This document shows, piece by piece, positions 1-7,406 of a stretch of DNA of 64,000 nucleotides (its first letter is position 1; every line of letters starts with the position of its first letter). The stretch lies in contig DKPB01000034.1 in the NCBI GenBank assembly GCA_002471015.1, forward strand, positions 53,021-117,020, read 5' to 3'. The notes below the pieces were generated by a model that was not told the DNA's origin, did not search any database, and was given only the letters and a program-made list of their open reading frames with translations. The stretch comes from Stenotrophomonas sp. UBA7346 (lineage in GTDB: Bacteria; Pseudomonadota; Gammaproteobacteria; Xanthomonadales; Xanthomonadaceae). Position numbers and translations under genes: made by a program.

Positions 1-313
1 CACCGAAGATCGGGATCACGAAGGAGTAGAAGATGCGCAGCGTCGCGCCGGAAAGACTGGGCAAGGCCACCAGCCAGAACAACTGATCGGTACTGAAGGC
101 AAACCCGATTTTCGGCAGGCTGATGGTCACCGCCGAAAACAGCACCCACACCGAGAACGCCAGCAGCAGCGCGGGGATGGATATGACCAGGTTGCGGGTG
201 GCAACGCGTTTACCGGTCTGCTCCCAGTAAACCGGATCTTCCGGCCGCCAATCGGTGATGACACCGCCGGGACCGGGCCTGCTGTTTTTTACGGCATCGC
301 GACTGGCACTCAT
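1..313 (-). CDS. narK: NarK-type nitrate/nitrite MFS transporter, N-terminal part
   Basis: The gene runs off the left edge; only the first 104 codons are present. The ATG is at 313. The visible protein has a cytoplasmic start with WRPEDPVYWEQTGKR, then a hydrophobic first membrane segment (about residues 42-62), and the stretch FSTDQLFWLVALPSLSGATL, which is the usual beginning of NarK nitrate/nitrite transporters of the major facilitator family. NarK imports nitrate and/or exports nitrite for respiratory nitrate reductase in the inner membrane. A perfect FNR/Anr box lies upstream at a class II promoter distance, so anaerobic induction is expected. Nitrate reductase genes probably follow beyond the window; that is an inference. 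Confidence 0.9.
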   Translation of the reverse strand, partial: MSASRDAVKNSRPGPGGVITDWRPEDPVYWEQTGKRVATRNLVISIPALLLAFSVWVLFSAVTISLPKIGFAFSTDQLFWLVALPSLSGATLRIFYSFVIPIFG

Positions 314-384
314 GCAACGCTCCAAGGCTGTTTGATACGGCGCTGGTTCTGCTGTGCTGTTGCCTGCCCAGTCGCCACGGCGTC

Positions 385-426
385 ATTAAGCCCGGCGGCC
401 CTGGGGCCGGTATTGATCTTGATCAA
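385..426 (-). promoter_or_regulatory. FNR/Anr-dependent class II promoter of narK
   Basis: A perfect FNR consensus TTGAT-CTTG-ATCAA lies at 413-426. Placing its centre (419.5) at -41.5 puts the start of transcription at about 378 and the -10 hexamer exactly on 390-385, which reads CTTAAT on the minus strand (4 of 6 matches to TATAAT). The spacing is what class II FNR activation needs. The leader to the narK ATG would be about 65 nt. The box, spacing and hexamer are seen; regulation by an FNR homologue is inferred. Confidence 0.85.
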
Positions 427-461
427 CCAAAGGCGCCATAACGGCGCCTACCTGACAAATA

Positions 462-833
462 TCAATCTGCGGCGACGCTGACGTCGCTTGCACGGCGCTG
501 CACGCCACGCTGGCGCACGCTGTCACGTACATCGACATCAAACTGAAGATGCAGCGGTTGCGGTTGCAGGGGGAGTTCGTAAGAGAGGCCATCGCGGCAC
601 GGCAGGCGCCGCTGCAACGCCAGCACATCCTCGCGGGGCAGCGCGAACCGCAGCGCCGCCACGCTGCCATCCAGCTGCGCATGATCGCCGGCATGCAGCT
701 GCAGCGCGCAGGCAAAGCCGCCCAATGCCCCCAGGTTGGTCCGGCTTGCCACCCACTGCCCGGCCAACAATGCGGCCAGCTCGTTTTCGTCAATGCGCAG
801 TCGTACGGACTGCGACTGGATCTGCACTTTCAT
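462..833 (-). CDS. Conserved hypothetical protein, last gene of the Moco operon
   Basis: A 123-residue soluble protein. It begins MKVQIQSQSVRLRIDENELA and resembles a small family of unknown function (possibly DUF7009; I recall the N-terminal pattern but cannot verify the family). There is no signal peptide or membrane segment. The start lies 44 bp inside the 3' end of mobA, so translation is probably coupled to the molybdenum-cofactor operon. The C-terminal 20 residues are rich in Arg, Gln and Ala and look poorly conserved. A role in molybdenum handling is suggested only by position. Confidence 0.7.
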   Translation of the reverse strand: MKVQIQSQSVRLRIDENELAALLAGQWVASRTNLGALGGFACALQLHAGDHAQLDGSVAALRFALPREDVLALQRRLPCRDGLSYELPLQPQPLHLQFDVDVRDSVRQRGVQRRASDVSVAAD

Positions 834-1407
834 GAGGCAGAGCCTCCCATTGGATGGGGGTATTGCAGTTCAGCAGACGGGCATCGCCATCGTCGGGCAG
901 GGGCAGCTCGATGCTGCCCAGCTGTCGCTGCAGGCGGTACAACGAGCGCGGCCCGTTCACGTCCATCACCATCGACTGCAACAGGGTGCGACAGCTGCGG
1001 TCAATGTTCAACCGCATTGGCAGCGGTTGCCCGCTGAAATGCACGCAGCGAGCGCCACCTGCGTCACGCAACCGCCAAAGAAGTTGCCGGTCGAGCAGCG
1101 GCATGTCCACCGCCACCACCCAGGCAGGGCCGTCCGGCAGCGTCTTCACCACACTGTAGAGCCCCCCCAACGGACCGCAGCGCGGCACCAGGTCGGGGAC
1201 CGACTCGACCCCGGGCAGCGCCGGGTAGCTGCCGCTGACCCGTAGCGTCTGCGCACCCGCGGCCTGCAACAGCGCGCACATGTGCGCCAGCAGGGACCTG
1301 CCTTGCCAACGCAGCAAGGCCTTGTCCTGGCCCATGCGGCTGGACAGGCCACCGGCCAGCACGATGCCAGCCATGGCCGGCACGTCAGTGGGCGTGATCG
1401 TGGACAT
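790..1407 (-). CDS. mobA: Molybdenum cofactor guanylyltransferase MobA
   Basis: MobA attaches GMP to molybdopterin-Mo, giving the bis-MGD cofactor used by nitrate reductase and other DMSO-reductase-family enzymes. The protein has 205 residues and shows the nucleotidyltransferase signature GIVLAGGLSSRMGQDKALL near the N-terminus and VVAVDMPLL for the metal-binding Asp. The start at 1407 overlaps moaE by 23 bp; an in-frame ATG at 1374 (MAGIVLAGG) would avoid the overlap and is equally plausible. The gene follows moaE in the operon, and its 3' end overlaps the next small gene. Confidence 0.93.
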   Translation of the reverse strand: MSTITPTDVPAMAGIVLAGGLSSRMGQDKALLRWQGRSLLAHMCALLQAAGAQTLRVSGSYPALPGVESVPDLVPRCGPLGGLYSVVKTLPDGPAWVVAVDMPLLDRQLLWRLRDAGGARCVHFSGQPLPMRLNIDRSCRTLLQSMVMDVNGPRSLYRLQRQLGSIELPLPDDGDARLLNCNTPIQWEALPHESADPVAVRTTAH

Positions 1408-1882
1408 GTCCGTCTTCGGCGTGCTCGGCGCTGGGTTGGCACAGGCTGCAGCCTTCGCTCCACTCGCTGTCGCCATCCTGGTAATGCTCCTGCTTCCAGA
1501 TCGGCGAACGGTGTTTGACCGCCTCGATCAGCTGCCGGCAGGCACGGAAAGCTTCGTCACGGTGGGGACTGCCGGCGGCAACAACCACCGCCACCTCGCC
1601 CACCGCCAGGCGGCCCCTGGCGTGGGCCACGTACAGCTTGACGCGCGGACCGAACTCGGCCTCAACCTCGCCCACCAGGCGCTGGAACTCGTTGAGTACC
1701 AGCGGCTCGAACATGTCATAGGTGATGCCCTGCACCGCGCGCCCCTGGTTCAGGTCGCGCACCTTGCCGATGAACACATCGATGCCACCAAAACCGGGGT
1801 CGGACACAAAAGCGATGCCCTCGCCCGGATCAATCGCGGCGGCGCTGCGCTCGACCACTTTCCATAGATTTTCCGCGCTCAT
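1385..1882 (-). CDS. moaE: Molybdopterin synthase large subunit MoaE
   Basis: MoaE is the catalytic large subunit of molybdopterin synthase, which with thiocarboxylated MoaD converts cyclic pyranopterin monophosphate to molybdopterin. The 165-residue protein shows the family segments GKVRDLNQG, VAHARGRLAVGEVAVVVAA and the C-terminal KHRSPIWKQEHYQDGDSEW with its catalytic lysines. The last ~20 residues are His- and Glu-rich (EHAEDGHVHDHAH), longer than in the E. coli protein and possibly metal binding. Only one base separates it from the moaD stop codon. Confidence 0.95.
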   Translation of the reverse strand: MSAENLWKVVERSAAAIDPGEGIAFVSDPGFGGIDVFIGKVRDLNQGRAVQGITYDMFEPLVLNEFQRLVGEVEAEFGPRVKLYVAHARGRLAVGEVAVVVAAGSPHRDEAFRACRQLIEAVKHRSPIWKQEHYQDGDSEWSEGCSLCQPSAEHAEDGHVHDHAH

Positions 1883-1883
1883 T

Positions 1884-2144
1884 TCAACCTCCGCTCACCG
1901 GTGGCAGGATGGCCACACGACCGTCCGCAGGCAGCGGCTCGCTATCGCGCAGTACGCGCTTTTCATCGGCAAACACCGAATAGTCCACCAGCCCGGCACG
2001 GAACCGTGGGAACCGTTCCAGCAGCAACTCGCGCAATGCCCGCCGCAGGTCCACGATGTGTTCACCGTTCACCCGCACGCTCAGCTCGCGGCGATGATCC
2101 AGCTCGGAAAACACACCAAACAACTGCACAACGACCTCTCTCAT
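1884..2144 (-). CDS. moaD: Molybdopterin synthase sulfur carrier subunit MoaD
   Basis: An 86-residue ubiquitin-like protein ending in PPVSGG. The C-terminal Gly-Gly is the site that is adenylated and thiocarboxylated before sulfur transfer in the MoaD-MoaE synthase. The chosen ATG at 2144 (MREVVVQLFG) overlaps the moeA stop by 4 bp (ATGA), the same coupling seen at two other junctions of the operon. The adenylating enzyme MoeB is not in the window. Confidence 0.94.
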   Translation of the reverse strand: MREVVVQLFGVFSELDHRRELSVRVNGEHIVDLRRALRELLLERFPRFRAGLVDYSVFADEKRVLRDSEPLPADGRVAILPPVSGG

Positions 2145-3400
2145 GCTTCCTCCTGCCGGGCCAGTTGCAGCGGCTCGCGATGCCCCCAACCCTGCACGCG
2201 TGCCAATGTGCCGGCCGGGGCCAACGCATCGTCACCTTCCAGAATCGCCCAGGCGTTGGCCTGCAGCATGGTCTTGAGCCGGAACGATTCCTGCCCGGAC
2301 AACACCCGCACGCTCAGTCGCCCCCCTGCATCCAGTTCCACCCGCGCCCGTGCGTGCATGCGCAGCCCCGGTGGCTTGCGCACATCACCCTGCAGCGGCA
2401 ACCGCAACTGCGCCTCTTCTTCCAAACCCAGCATGCGGCGCAACACCGGCTCCACGAAGAAGCGCAACCCCACTGCCGCGGATATCGGATTGCCCGGCAG
2501 GCCGAAGTACAGGCAACCATCGGCCAGGCGGGCGAACAACAGCGGCTTGCCCGGGCGGATGGCGACCTTGTGGAACAGCACGGTGGCACCACGGGCACGC
2601 AGGGCATCAGGGATGAAGTCATAGCGGCCCTGCGACACCGCCCCCGTACTCAGCACCACGCGCGCGCCGGCGGCCAAGGCCGCGTCCAGCGCAGCATCAA
2701 AAGCAGCCACGTCATCGCCAACGACACCGTTCCACACCACATCAGCGCCCGCGGCGTGCAGGCGGCGGACCAGGAAGGGGCGGTTGCTGTCGCGTATCTG
2801 CCCGGACTGCAGCGGCTGGGCCGCATCACTGATCAGCTCCTTGCCGGTGCTGATGACCGCCACCTGCGGCCGCTGCTGCACCTGCACCTGGGCTGTCCCG
2901 AGGGCATGCAGCAAGGTCATGGCGTTCACATCCAGCGACGTGCCAGTGGCAAGCACGGTTTCGCCCAACTCCACGTCCTGGCCGCGCAGCCGCACGTGTT
3001 GCCCGGGCGTGACCATCGCCTGCAGACGCACGCGCGCAGGGCGCCCCTCCACGGCATCCAGCACCTCCACCTGCTCAACCGGCACCACGCTGTCCAGGCC
3101 GGCCGGCATGCGCGCACCCGTCATGATCTCCCAGGCCTGTGCTGCCTCCCCCTGTGCTGCGGCATCGCCTGCGGCCTGCCAGCCGGCAACCTGCAGCACG
3201 GCACCGGCAGGCAGGGGCTGGCCGTCCGCGCACAGGGCGAAGCCGTCCATCGCAGCATTGTCGAACGGTGGCAGGTGCTGGGCGCTGACTACTGGCGCAG
3301 CCAGCACCCGGCCTGCTGCCTCGGCAACCGCCACCTGCTCGGCCTTTGGCGCCGGCGCCTCGGCCAGCAGGATCTGCAGGGCCTGCGCGTAAGTGATCAT
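2141..3400 (-). CDS. moeA: Molybdopterin molybdenumtransferase MoeA
   Basis: MoeA inserts molybdate into adenylylated molybdopterin. The 419-residue protein has the PPFDNAAMDGFA motif near residue 45, the EIMTGARMPAG segment, and the MoaB-like nucleotide-binding region with VVLSTGAVSQGRYD and GLPGNPISA further on. The ATG at 3400 (MITYAQALQIL) gives a 4-bp ATGA overlap with the moaCB stop. Length matches the family. Confidence 0.95.
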   Translation of the reverse strand: MITYAQALQILLAEAPAPKAEQVAVAEAAGRVLAAPVVSAQHLPPFDNAAMDGFALCADGQPLPAGAVLQVAGWQAAGDAAAQGEAAQAWEIMTGARMPAGLDSVVPVEQVEVLDAVEGRPARVRLQAMVTPGQHVRLRGQDVELGETVLATGTSLDVNAMTLLHALGTAQVQVQQRPQVAVISTGKELISDAAQPLQSGQIRDSNRPFLVRRLHAAGADVVWNGVVGDDVAAFDAALDAALAAGARVVLSTGAVSQGRYDFIPDALRARGATVLFHKVAIRPGKPLLFARLADGCLYFGLPGNPISAAVGLRFFVEPVLRRMLGLEEEAQLRLPLQGDVRKPPGLRMHARARVELDAGGRLSVRVLSGQESFRLKTMLQANAWAILEGDDALAPAGTLARVQGWGHREPLQLARQEEA

Positions 3401-4407
3401 GCGTGGCTGGCCCCGTCGATCATCGCCAATGCATGGCCCAGCACCGGCGTGAGAATGCTCATGCACTGTGCCGCGGCACGCGGGCTTCCCGGCAGGGCGA
3501 TGACCAGCATGCCCCCCAGTTGCACCACCTCGGCACGGCTCAGCCATGCCAACGGCGTGTGCTGCGCGCTAAGACCACGCAGCATCTGCGCCAGCCCGGG
3601 CACGCTGCGCCCACCCAGCGACTGCAGCGCCTCGGGAGTGAGATCGCGCGGTCCCAGGCCCGTGCCGCCAGTGCACAGGCAGAGGCGGATGCCGCTGGCG
3701 GCCAACGCGTGCAGACGCCCGGCCAGCGGCTCGATGCCATCGGCCAGTACTTCCGTGCTGACTACTTCGCCACCCAGTGCACGCAGGCCCTCGGCCAGCA
3801 CTGGCCCGGATTCGTCCACATAGTCGCCCCGGCTGGCACGATCGCTGAGCGTGATCACCACACAGCTCGCACCTTGCAGCTGTCTTGGCGGACGCGGGCG
3901 GAAGCGCTCACGCTCCTCCGCATCCATGCCCTGTGGGTGCAACCACACGCCGCTCTTGCCGCCTTCCTTGAACAGCAGCCGGACACCGCCGATCTCCAAC
4001 GCGGGCTCGACCGGCTTGCTGAGGTCATACAAGGTCAGCAGGGCCGCGTTGACCCCTGCCAGCGCTTCCATCTCCACACCGGTACGCGCTTCACTGGCGC
4101 ATTCGCACCACACCCGGATGGCAAGCCGCTCCGGCACCGGCGCGCAGTACACCCGCACCAGTTCCAGTGGCAGCGGGTGGCACAGCGGCATCAACGCCGA
4201 GGCCATCTTGGCCCCCTGCAGGCCGGCAATCTCCGCCATCACCAGTGCGTCCCCCTTGGGCAGGCGTCGCTCGACGATCAGGGGATAGGCAACAGGCCCG
4301 GCGGCAAGCTCACCCACCGCCACCGCGCGGCGACGGGTAATGCGCTTGTCACGTACATCGGCCATATGGAATGCCGCACTCATCTGCCCACTCATTGCTT
4401 GTCTCAT
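3397..4407 (-). CDS. moaCB: Fused MoaC-MoaB/MogA bifunctional molybdenum cofactor protein
   Basis: A 336-residue fusion of two enzymes. Residues ~10-160 are MoaC (cyclic pyranopterin monophosphate synthase accessory protein): MASALMPLCHPLPLE, GVEMEALAGVNAALLTLYD, and the lysine pair in FKEGGKSG. Residues ~180-330 are a MoaB/MogA molybdopterin adenylyltransferase domain: VITLSDRASRGDYVDESGP and LCTGGTGLGPRDLTPEA. A proline/arginine-rich linker joins them. The fusion puts the step after MoaA and a late adenylation step on one chain. The start overlaps the moaA stop by 4 bp; Met codons at 4395 and 4383 are alternatives. Confidence 0.93.
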   Translation of the reverse strand: MRQAMSGQMSAAFHMADVRDKRITRRRAVAVGELAAGPVAYPLIVERRLPKGDALVMAEIAGLQGAKMASALMPLCHPLPLELVRVYCAPVPERLAIRVWCECASEARTGVEMEALAGVNAALLTLYDLSKPVEPALEIGGVRLLFKEGGKSGVWLHPQGMDAEERERFRPRPPRQLQGASCVVITLSDRASRGDYVDESGPVLAEGLRALGGEVVSTEVLADGIEPLAGRLHALAASGIRLCLCTGGTGLGPRDLTPEALQSLGGRSVPGLAQMLRGLSAQHTPLAWLSRAEVVQLGGMLVIALPGSPRAAAQCMSILTPVLGHALAMIDGASHA

Positions 4408-5384
4408 CCTCCAATCGAGGCCAGATGCGGGGTCAACCCGGTCTGGCCGAAATGCAGTCCATGCCCGGCTGCCTTCAGCCCAAGCTGGGTGGTGATGCGC
4501 GCCAGCAGCGCGTCCTGGTCCTCATCTGACTGCAGCAGCGGCCGCAGTGCGATGCCGAAGTCACCGAACAGGCACAACCGCAGATCGCCGCGCGCGGTAA
4601 CCCGCAGGCGATTGCAGCCTTTGCAGAAATCCTTTGAGTAAGGAGCGATGATGCCGATGCTGCCGCGATGGTCGGGATGACTGAACTCACGCGCGGGGCC
4701 CGCATCGGCAGCGCGTCTGCGCTCGCTCCAGCCAGCAGCCAGCAACTGCCCGACGATCACATCGGCGCACAGATGGTGACGTTCAAAGTAATCGCGGTTG
4801 TCACCGGTGCGCATCAGTTCGATGAAACGCACGCTCACTGGCCGGTCGCGCAGGAAGGCCATCCATTGCGGCAGTTCGTCGTCATTGAGGCCGCGCAGCA
4901 GCACGGCGTTGAGCTTGACCGATTGCAGGCCCAACGCCTGGGCCAGGGCGATGCCTTCCATCACCTCGGGCAGGCGGTCATGCCCGGTGATGGCGTGGAA
5001 ACGCTCGCGACGCAGGCTGTCCATGCTCACGTTGAGCGCAGTCAGCCCCGCACGATGCCAGCCTGGCAGGCGCCTGGGCAGCAGGCAGCCGTTGGTGGTG
5101 ATGGCAACCTTGCGCACGCCCGGCACCTGCGCCACGGTGGCGATGATCTGGTCCAGGTCCTTGCGCAGGCTCGGTTCGCCGCCGGTCAGGCGGATCTTGT
5201 GCATGCCCAGCATGGCAAACGCCCGTACCAGCCGTGCGATTTCATCCACCGCAAGAAAGCGCGGCCGACCGTCGGCCTGGTAGCCGTCGGGCAGGCAATA
5301 GCTGCAACGGAAGTTGCAGGCTTCGGTCAGCGACAGGCGCAGGTATGGAAAGCTGCGCCCGAAGCCATCGGTGAGTTGGCTCAT
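4404..5384 (-). CDS. moaA: GTP 3',8-cyclase MoaA
   Basis: A radical-SAM enzyme that with MoaC turns GTP into cyclic pyranopterin monophosphate, the first step of molybdenum-cofactor synthesis. The 326-residue protein shows the CxxxCxxC motif in EACNFRCSYCLPDG, the second Fe-S cluster motif CKGCNRLRVTARGDLRLC near the C-terminus, and the functional terminal Gly-Gly (HLASIGG). The start at 5384 is preceded by a strong AGGAGGTGA ribosome site nine bases upstream. This is the first gene of a seven-gene operon whose members mostly overlap by 4 bp. Confidence 0.96.
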   Translation of the reverse strand: MSQLTDGFGRSFPYLRLSLTEACNFRCSYCLPDGYQADGRPRFLAVDEIARLVRAFAMLGMHKIRLTGGEPSLRKDLDQIIATVAQVPGVRKVAITTNGCLLPRRLPGWHRAGLTALNVSMDSLRRERFHAITGHDRLPEVMEGIALAQALGLQSVKLNAVLLRGLNDDELPQWMAFLRDRPVSVRFIELMRTGDNRDYFERHHLCADVIVGQLLAAGWSERRRAADAGPAREFSHPDHRGSIGIIAPYSKDFCKGCNRLRVTARGDLRLCLFGDFGIALRPLLQSDEDQDALLARITTQLGLKAAGHGLHFGQTGLTPHLASIGG

Positions 5385-5463
5385 GGCTGTTTCACCTCCT
5401 GACTGCACGTATCCACGCTCGCCCGGCATGCCGGGGTGCCCTCGCCTGTAGTGACTGACCGTC

Positions 5464-5505
5464 AGCCTACGTGGGGCTTTGAAGCGATGGCATGACTTAA
5501 ATCAA
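5464..5505 (-). promoter_or_regulatory. Possible FNR-type promoter of the moa operon
   Basis: Plus-strand ATGAC-TTAA-ATCAA at 5492-5505 is an imperfect FNR box (one perfect half, the other 3 of 5). Centring it at -41.5 places a -10 at 5469-5464 reading TAGGCT (3 of 6). Just downstream lie an 11-bp palindrome CTGAC-C-GTCAG (5455-5465) and, in the presumed leader, the perfect 14-bp palindrome CCCGGCATGCCGGG (5422-5435). Anaerobic control of the operon would fit the narK promoter next door, but the box is weak. Confidence 0.45.
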
Positions 5506-5579
5506 TCCAGGGCACCGCCATGCCTCGCACAGCTATGGCAGCATGCCCTTTACCAACGTCCTGTCCTGTGACCCCAATC

Positions 5580-5984
5580 ATGATGCTGAACGATTTCAAT
5601 GGCCTGCTGCAGGCAGCAGGACAGCAAGCCGAGCCCCAACGCCTGTTGTTTGTGTTCGTCAAAGCCGACCTGCCCGAATCACCCACCGCCGATCAGCATG
5701 CCCGCCACAGCAACGGTGAAGGTGGCACCTTGAGCCCGGTGCTGTGTGTGGACAAGGCCCCGCAGGAAATCGCGTCCTTCCAGGCCCTGGCCGCCGAATC
5801 CGCCCAGACCGGGCTGGCCTGGGACCTGGTGTTTGTTGCCTCGCTGGACGGACGTGGTGGCATTGCCCCGTCCAGCGATGAAGCAGCGCAACCACTGCGC
5901 CTGATGGTCAATGCGGTCAACGACGGCCAGATCAGCCGTTTTGCCGCCTTCGATCGCGATGGCACACCGGTACAGTTCTACTGA
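5580..5984 (+). CDS. Conserved hypothetical protein
   Basis: A 134-residue soluble acidic protein. It resembles a proteobacterial family of about 130 residues that databases sometimes label ribonucleotide reductase subunit alpha, a label not supported by any reductase motif here. Recognisable stretches are RLLFVFVKADLPE, VLCVDKAPQEIASF and WDLVFVASLDG. The start is one of two consecutive ATGs (5580, 5583). It stands alone on the plus strand, diverging from the moa operon, and ends 7 bp inside the convergent neighbour. Function unknown. Confidence 0.75.
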   Translation: MMLNDFNGLLQAAGQQAEPQRLLFVFVKADLPESPTADQHARHSNGEGGTLSPVLCVDKAPQEIASFQALAAESAQTGLAWDLVFVASLDGRGGIAPSSDEAAQPLRLMVNAVNDGQISRFAAFDRDGTPVQFY

Positions 5985-6307
5985 GCCAGCAGCTGCAGCA
6001 TCAGGAAGAACACCACCAGTACCGTATTCAAGCCCCAGGCCACGGTCAGGCCGCGCGCGGCAACACCGTAATTGGGATTTTGCGCGCTCGGCGCCGCCCG
6101 CCATACCGCCGGGATGATCCAGCCCGTATACAACAGCAGCGCCGCGAACAACGCCAACAGCAACGGGGTGCGCCCCTGCGCCAAGGCCCAGAGGGCGGCG
6201 GCCCACAGCAGGTTGCTGGGGATCACCCCCTGCAGCCAGAACACGCGCCACAATCGGGAGGGTGGCAGCTTGTCACCTTGGGCGTGGAGGGAACTGACAG
6301 CGGTCAT
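5978..6307 (-). CDS. Small inner-membrane protein, unknown function
   Basis: A 109-residue protein with about three hydrophobic segments (roughly residues 23-43, 47-67 and 88-108) and positively charged ends. I do not recognise a family. It overlaps the end of the convergent gene by 7 bp. The 212 bp between its start and the next gene (6308-6519) contain no feature I can name. Confidence 0.65.
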   Translation of the reverse strand: MTAVSSLHAQGDKLPPSRLWRVFWLQGVIPSNLLWAAALWALAQGRTPLLLALFAALLLYTGWIIPAVWRAAPSAQNPNYGVAARGLTVAWGLNTVLVVFFLMLQLLAQ

Positions 6308-6519
6308 GGCTGCAACTCCTGGTCAGCGAGGCATGGGTACACTTTGCGCCGCCGACGCGGGCGGGTCAAATCCCTGCCCGCCGCGGCCAACACGGGCATT
6401 CGCGGGCGGCTGGTGTTCGCTGCGACCGGCGTTGGATGGAGACCTGCTCCTGCCCGGTGTCGGCGCACGCCTACAGAGCCCAACGCCCAGGCAGGCCGGG
6501 CGAACGGCCCGCCCCATAC

Positions 6520-7083
6520 TCACCCCAGCATGCCCGGCTGGAACAACGAACGGCGGCTGATCATCCTGCCTGCCGTCATGAACGCTCCATCGCCGGTGTA
6601 ATGCAGCGTACGCGGATGCTTGGGCGACACTGCCACATGCGCCTTCACCACCTCGAAGACGAAGAAGTTGTAGCGTTCCACCAGCGCATCGTCGTACAGA
6701 CGGCATTCGAAGTTGGCATGACACCGCCCCAGCAGCGGCGCACGCACCCGGGATGCCCGCACCGGCGCAAGATCGAACAGCGCGTACTTGTCCACCGACA
6801 CACCACTGCAGTTGCCGATGCGCACCACCGTATCCGCCAACGGGACCGTCGGCAGGTTGATCACACACTCCCCACTACGGCGGATCAGATCGAAACTGTG
6901 GGTGGCGCTGGAGATCATCAGACCGACCAGCGACGGTGAGAACTCCAGCACGGTGTGCCAGCCCAGCGTCATGATGTTCCGCTGCTGCTGCCATTGCGAC
7001 GTCACCAGCACGATGGGGCCGGGCTCAAGGTACTGACGCACTTTTTCCACGGGGAAATCCTGCTTGCGTAATGGCGAACGCAT
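6520..7083 (-). CDS. Flavin reductase family protein (FMN-binding split barrel)
   Basis: A 187-residue protein of the flavoredoxin/DIM6-NTAB flavin reductase family. The start PVEKVRQYLEPGPIVLVTSQ followed by NIMTLGWHTVLEFSPSLVGL is typical of the FMN-binding split barrel, and NLP plus the Cys- and His-containing central part resemble flavoredoxin-like members. Such proteins bind FMN and reduce flavins or transfer electrons; the substrate cannot be told from sequence. The gene is alone and divergent from the aldehyde dehydrogenase. Confidence 0.8.
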   Translation of the reverse strand: MRSPLRKQDFPVEKVRQYLEPGPIVLVTSQWQQQRNIMTLGWHTVLEFSPSLVGLMISSATHSFDLIRRSGECVINLPTVPLADTVVRIGNCSGVSVDKYALFDLAPVRASRVRAPLLGRCHANFECRLYDDALVERYNFFVFEVVKAHVAVSPKHPRTLHYTGDGAFMTAGRMISRRSLFQPGMLG

Positions 7084-7406
7084 CCTGGTCTCCTTGTTTC
7101 ATGGGTGATCAGCGCTGGACAGCACCACGCTCCGCGCAACAGCACACCACCTGCAGGGGAAGCATTACGTGAGCGTCCCCCATGCAGCGCGTTGTCCCGG
7201 CCCCCGCCGGCACTAACACATGCAGCCATGAATCCGTGTCCGGATTGAGCAGACCGACATGGTCGCAGGCTTCTCCTAACCTGCCGGCTTGTATCCCCGT
7301 ATGCAACCGCTGTGCCCAGGACAGACACGATGCAGCCTCGGAGCCGGGGAATACCCAACAGGCGTACACACCTTCCAACCGCAACAGCCCTGACGGAACC
7401 CCACCG
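7084..7406. other. 323-bp intergenic region between divergent genes
   Basis: This separates the flavin reductase (minus) from the aldehyde dehydrogenase (plus) and must hold both promoters. I see no convincing hexamer pairs, palindromes or repeats. An open frame that extends the dehydrogenase upstream to 7182 has no family similarity and no ribosome site, so it is treated as non-coding. Confidence 0.5.

Noticed and set aside
5580..5984. Ribonucleotide reductase subunit
   Set aside because: Database labels of this kind exist for the family, but the 134-residue protein has no reductase motif; the true nrdA and nrdB are at 27-29 kb.
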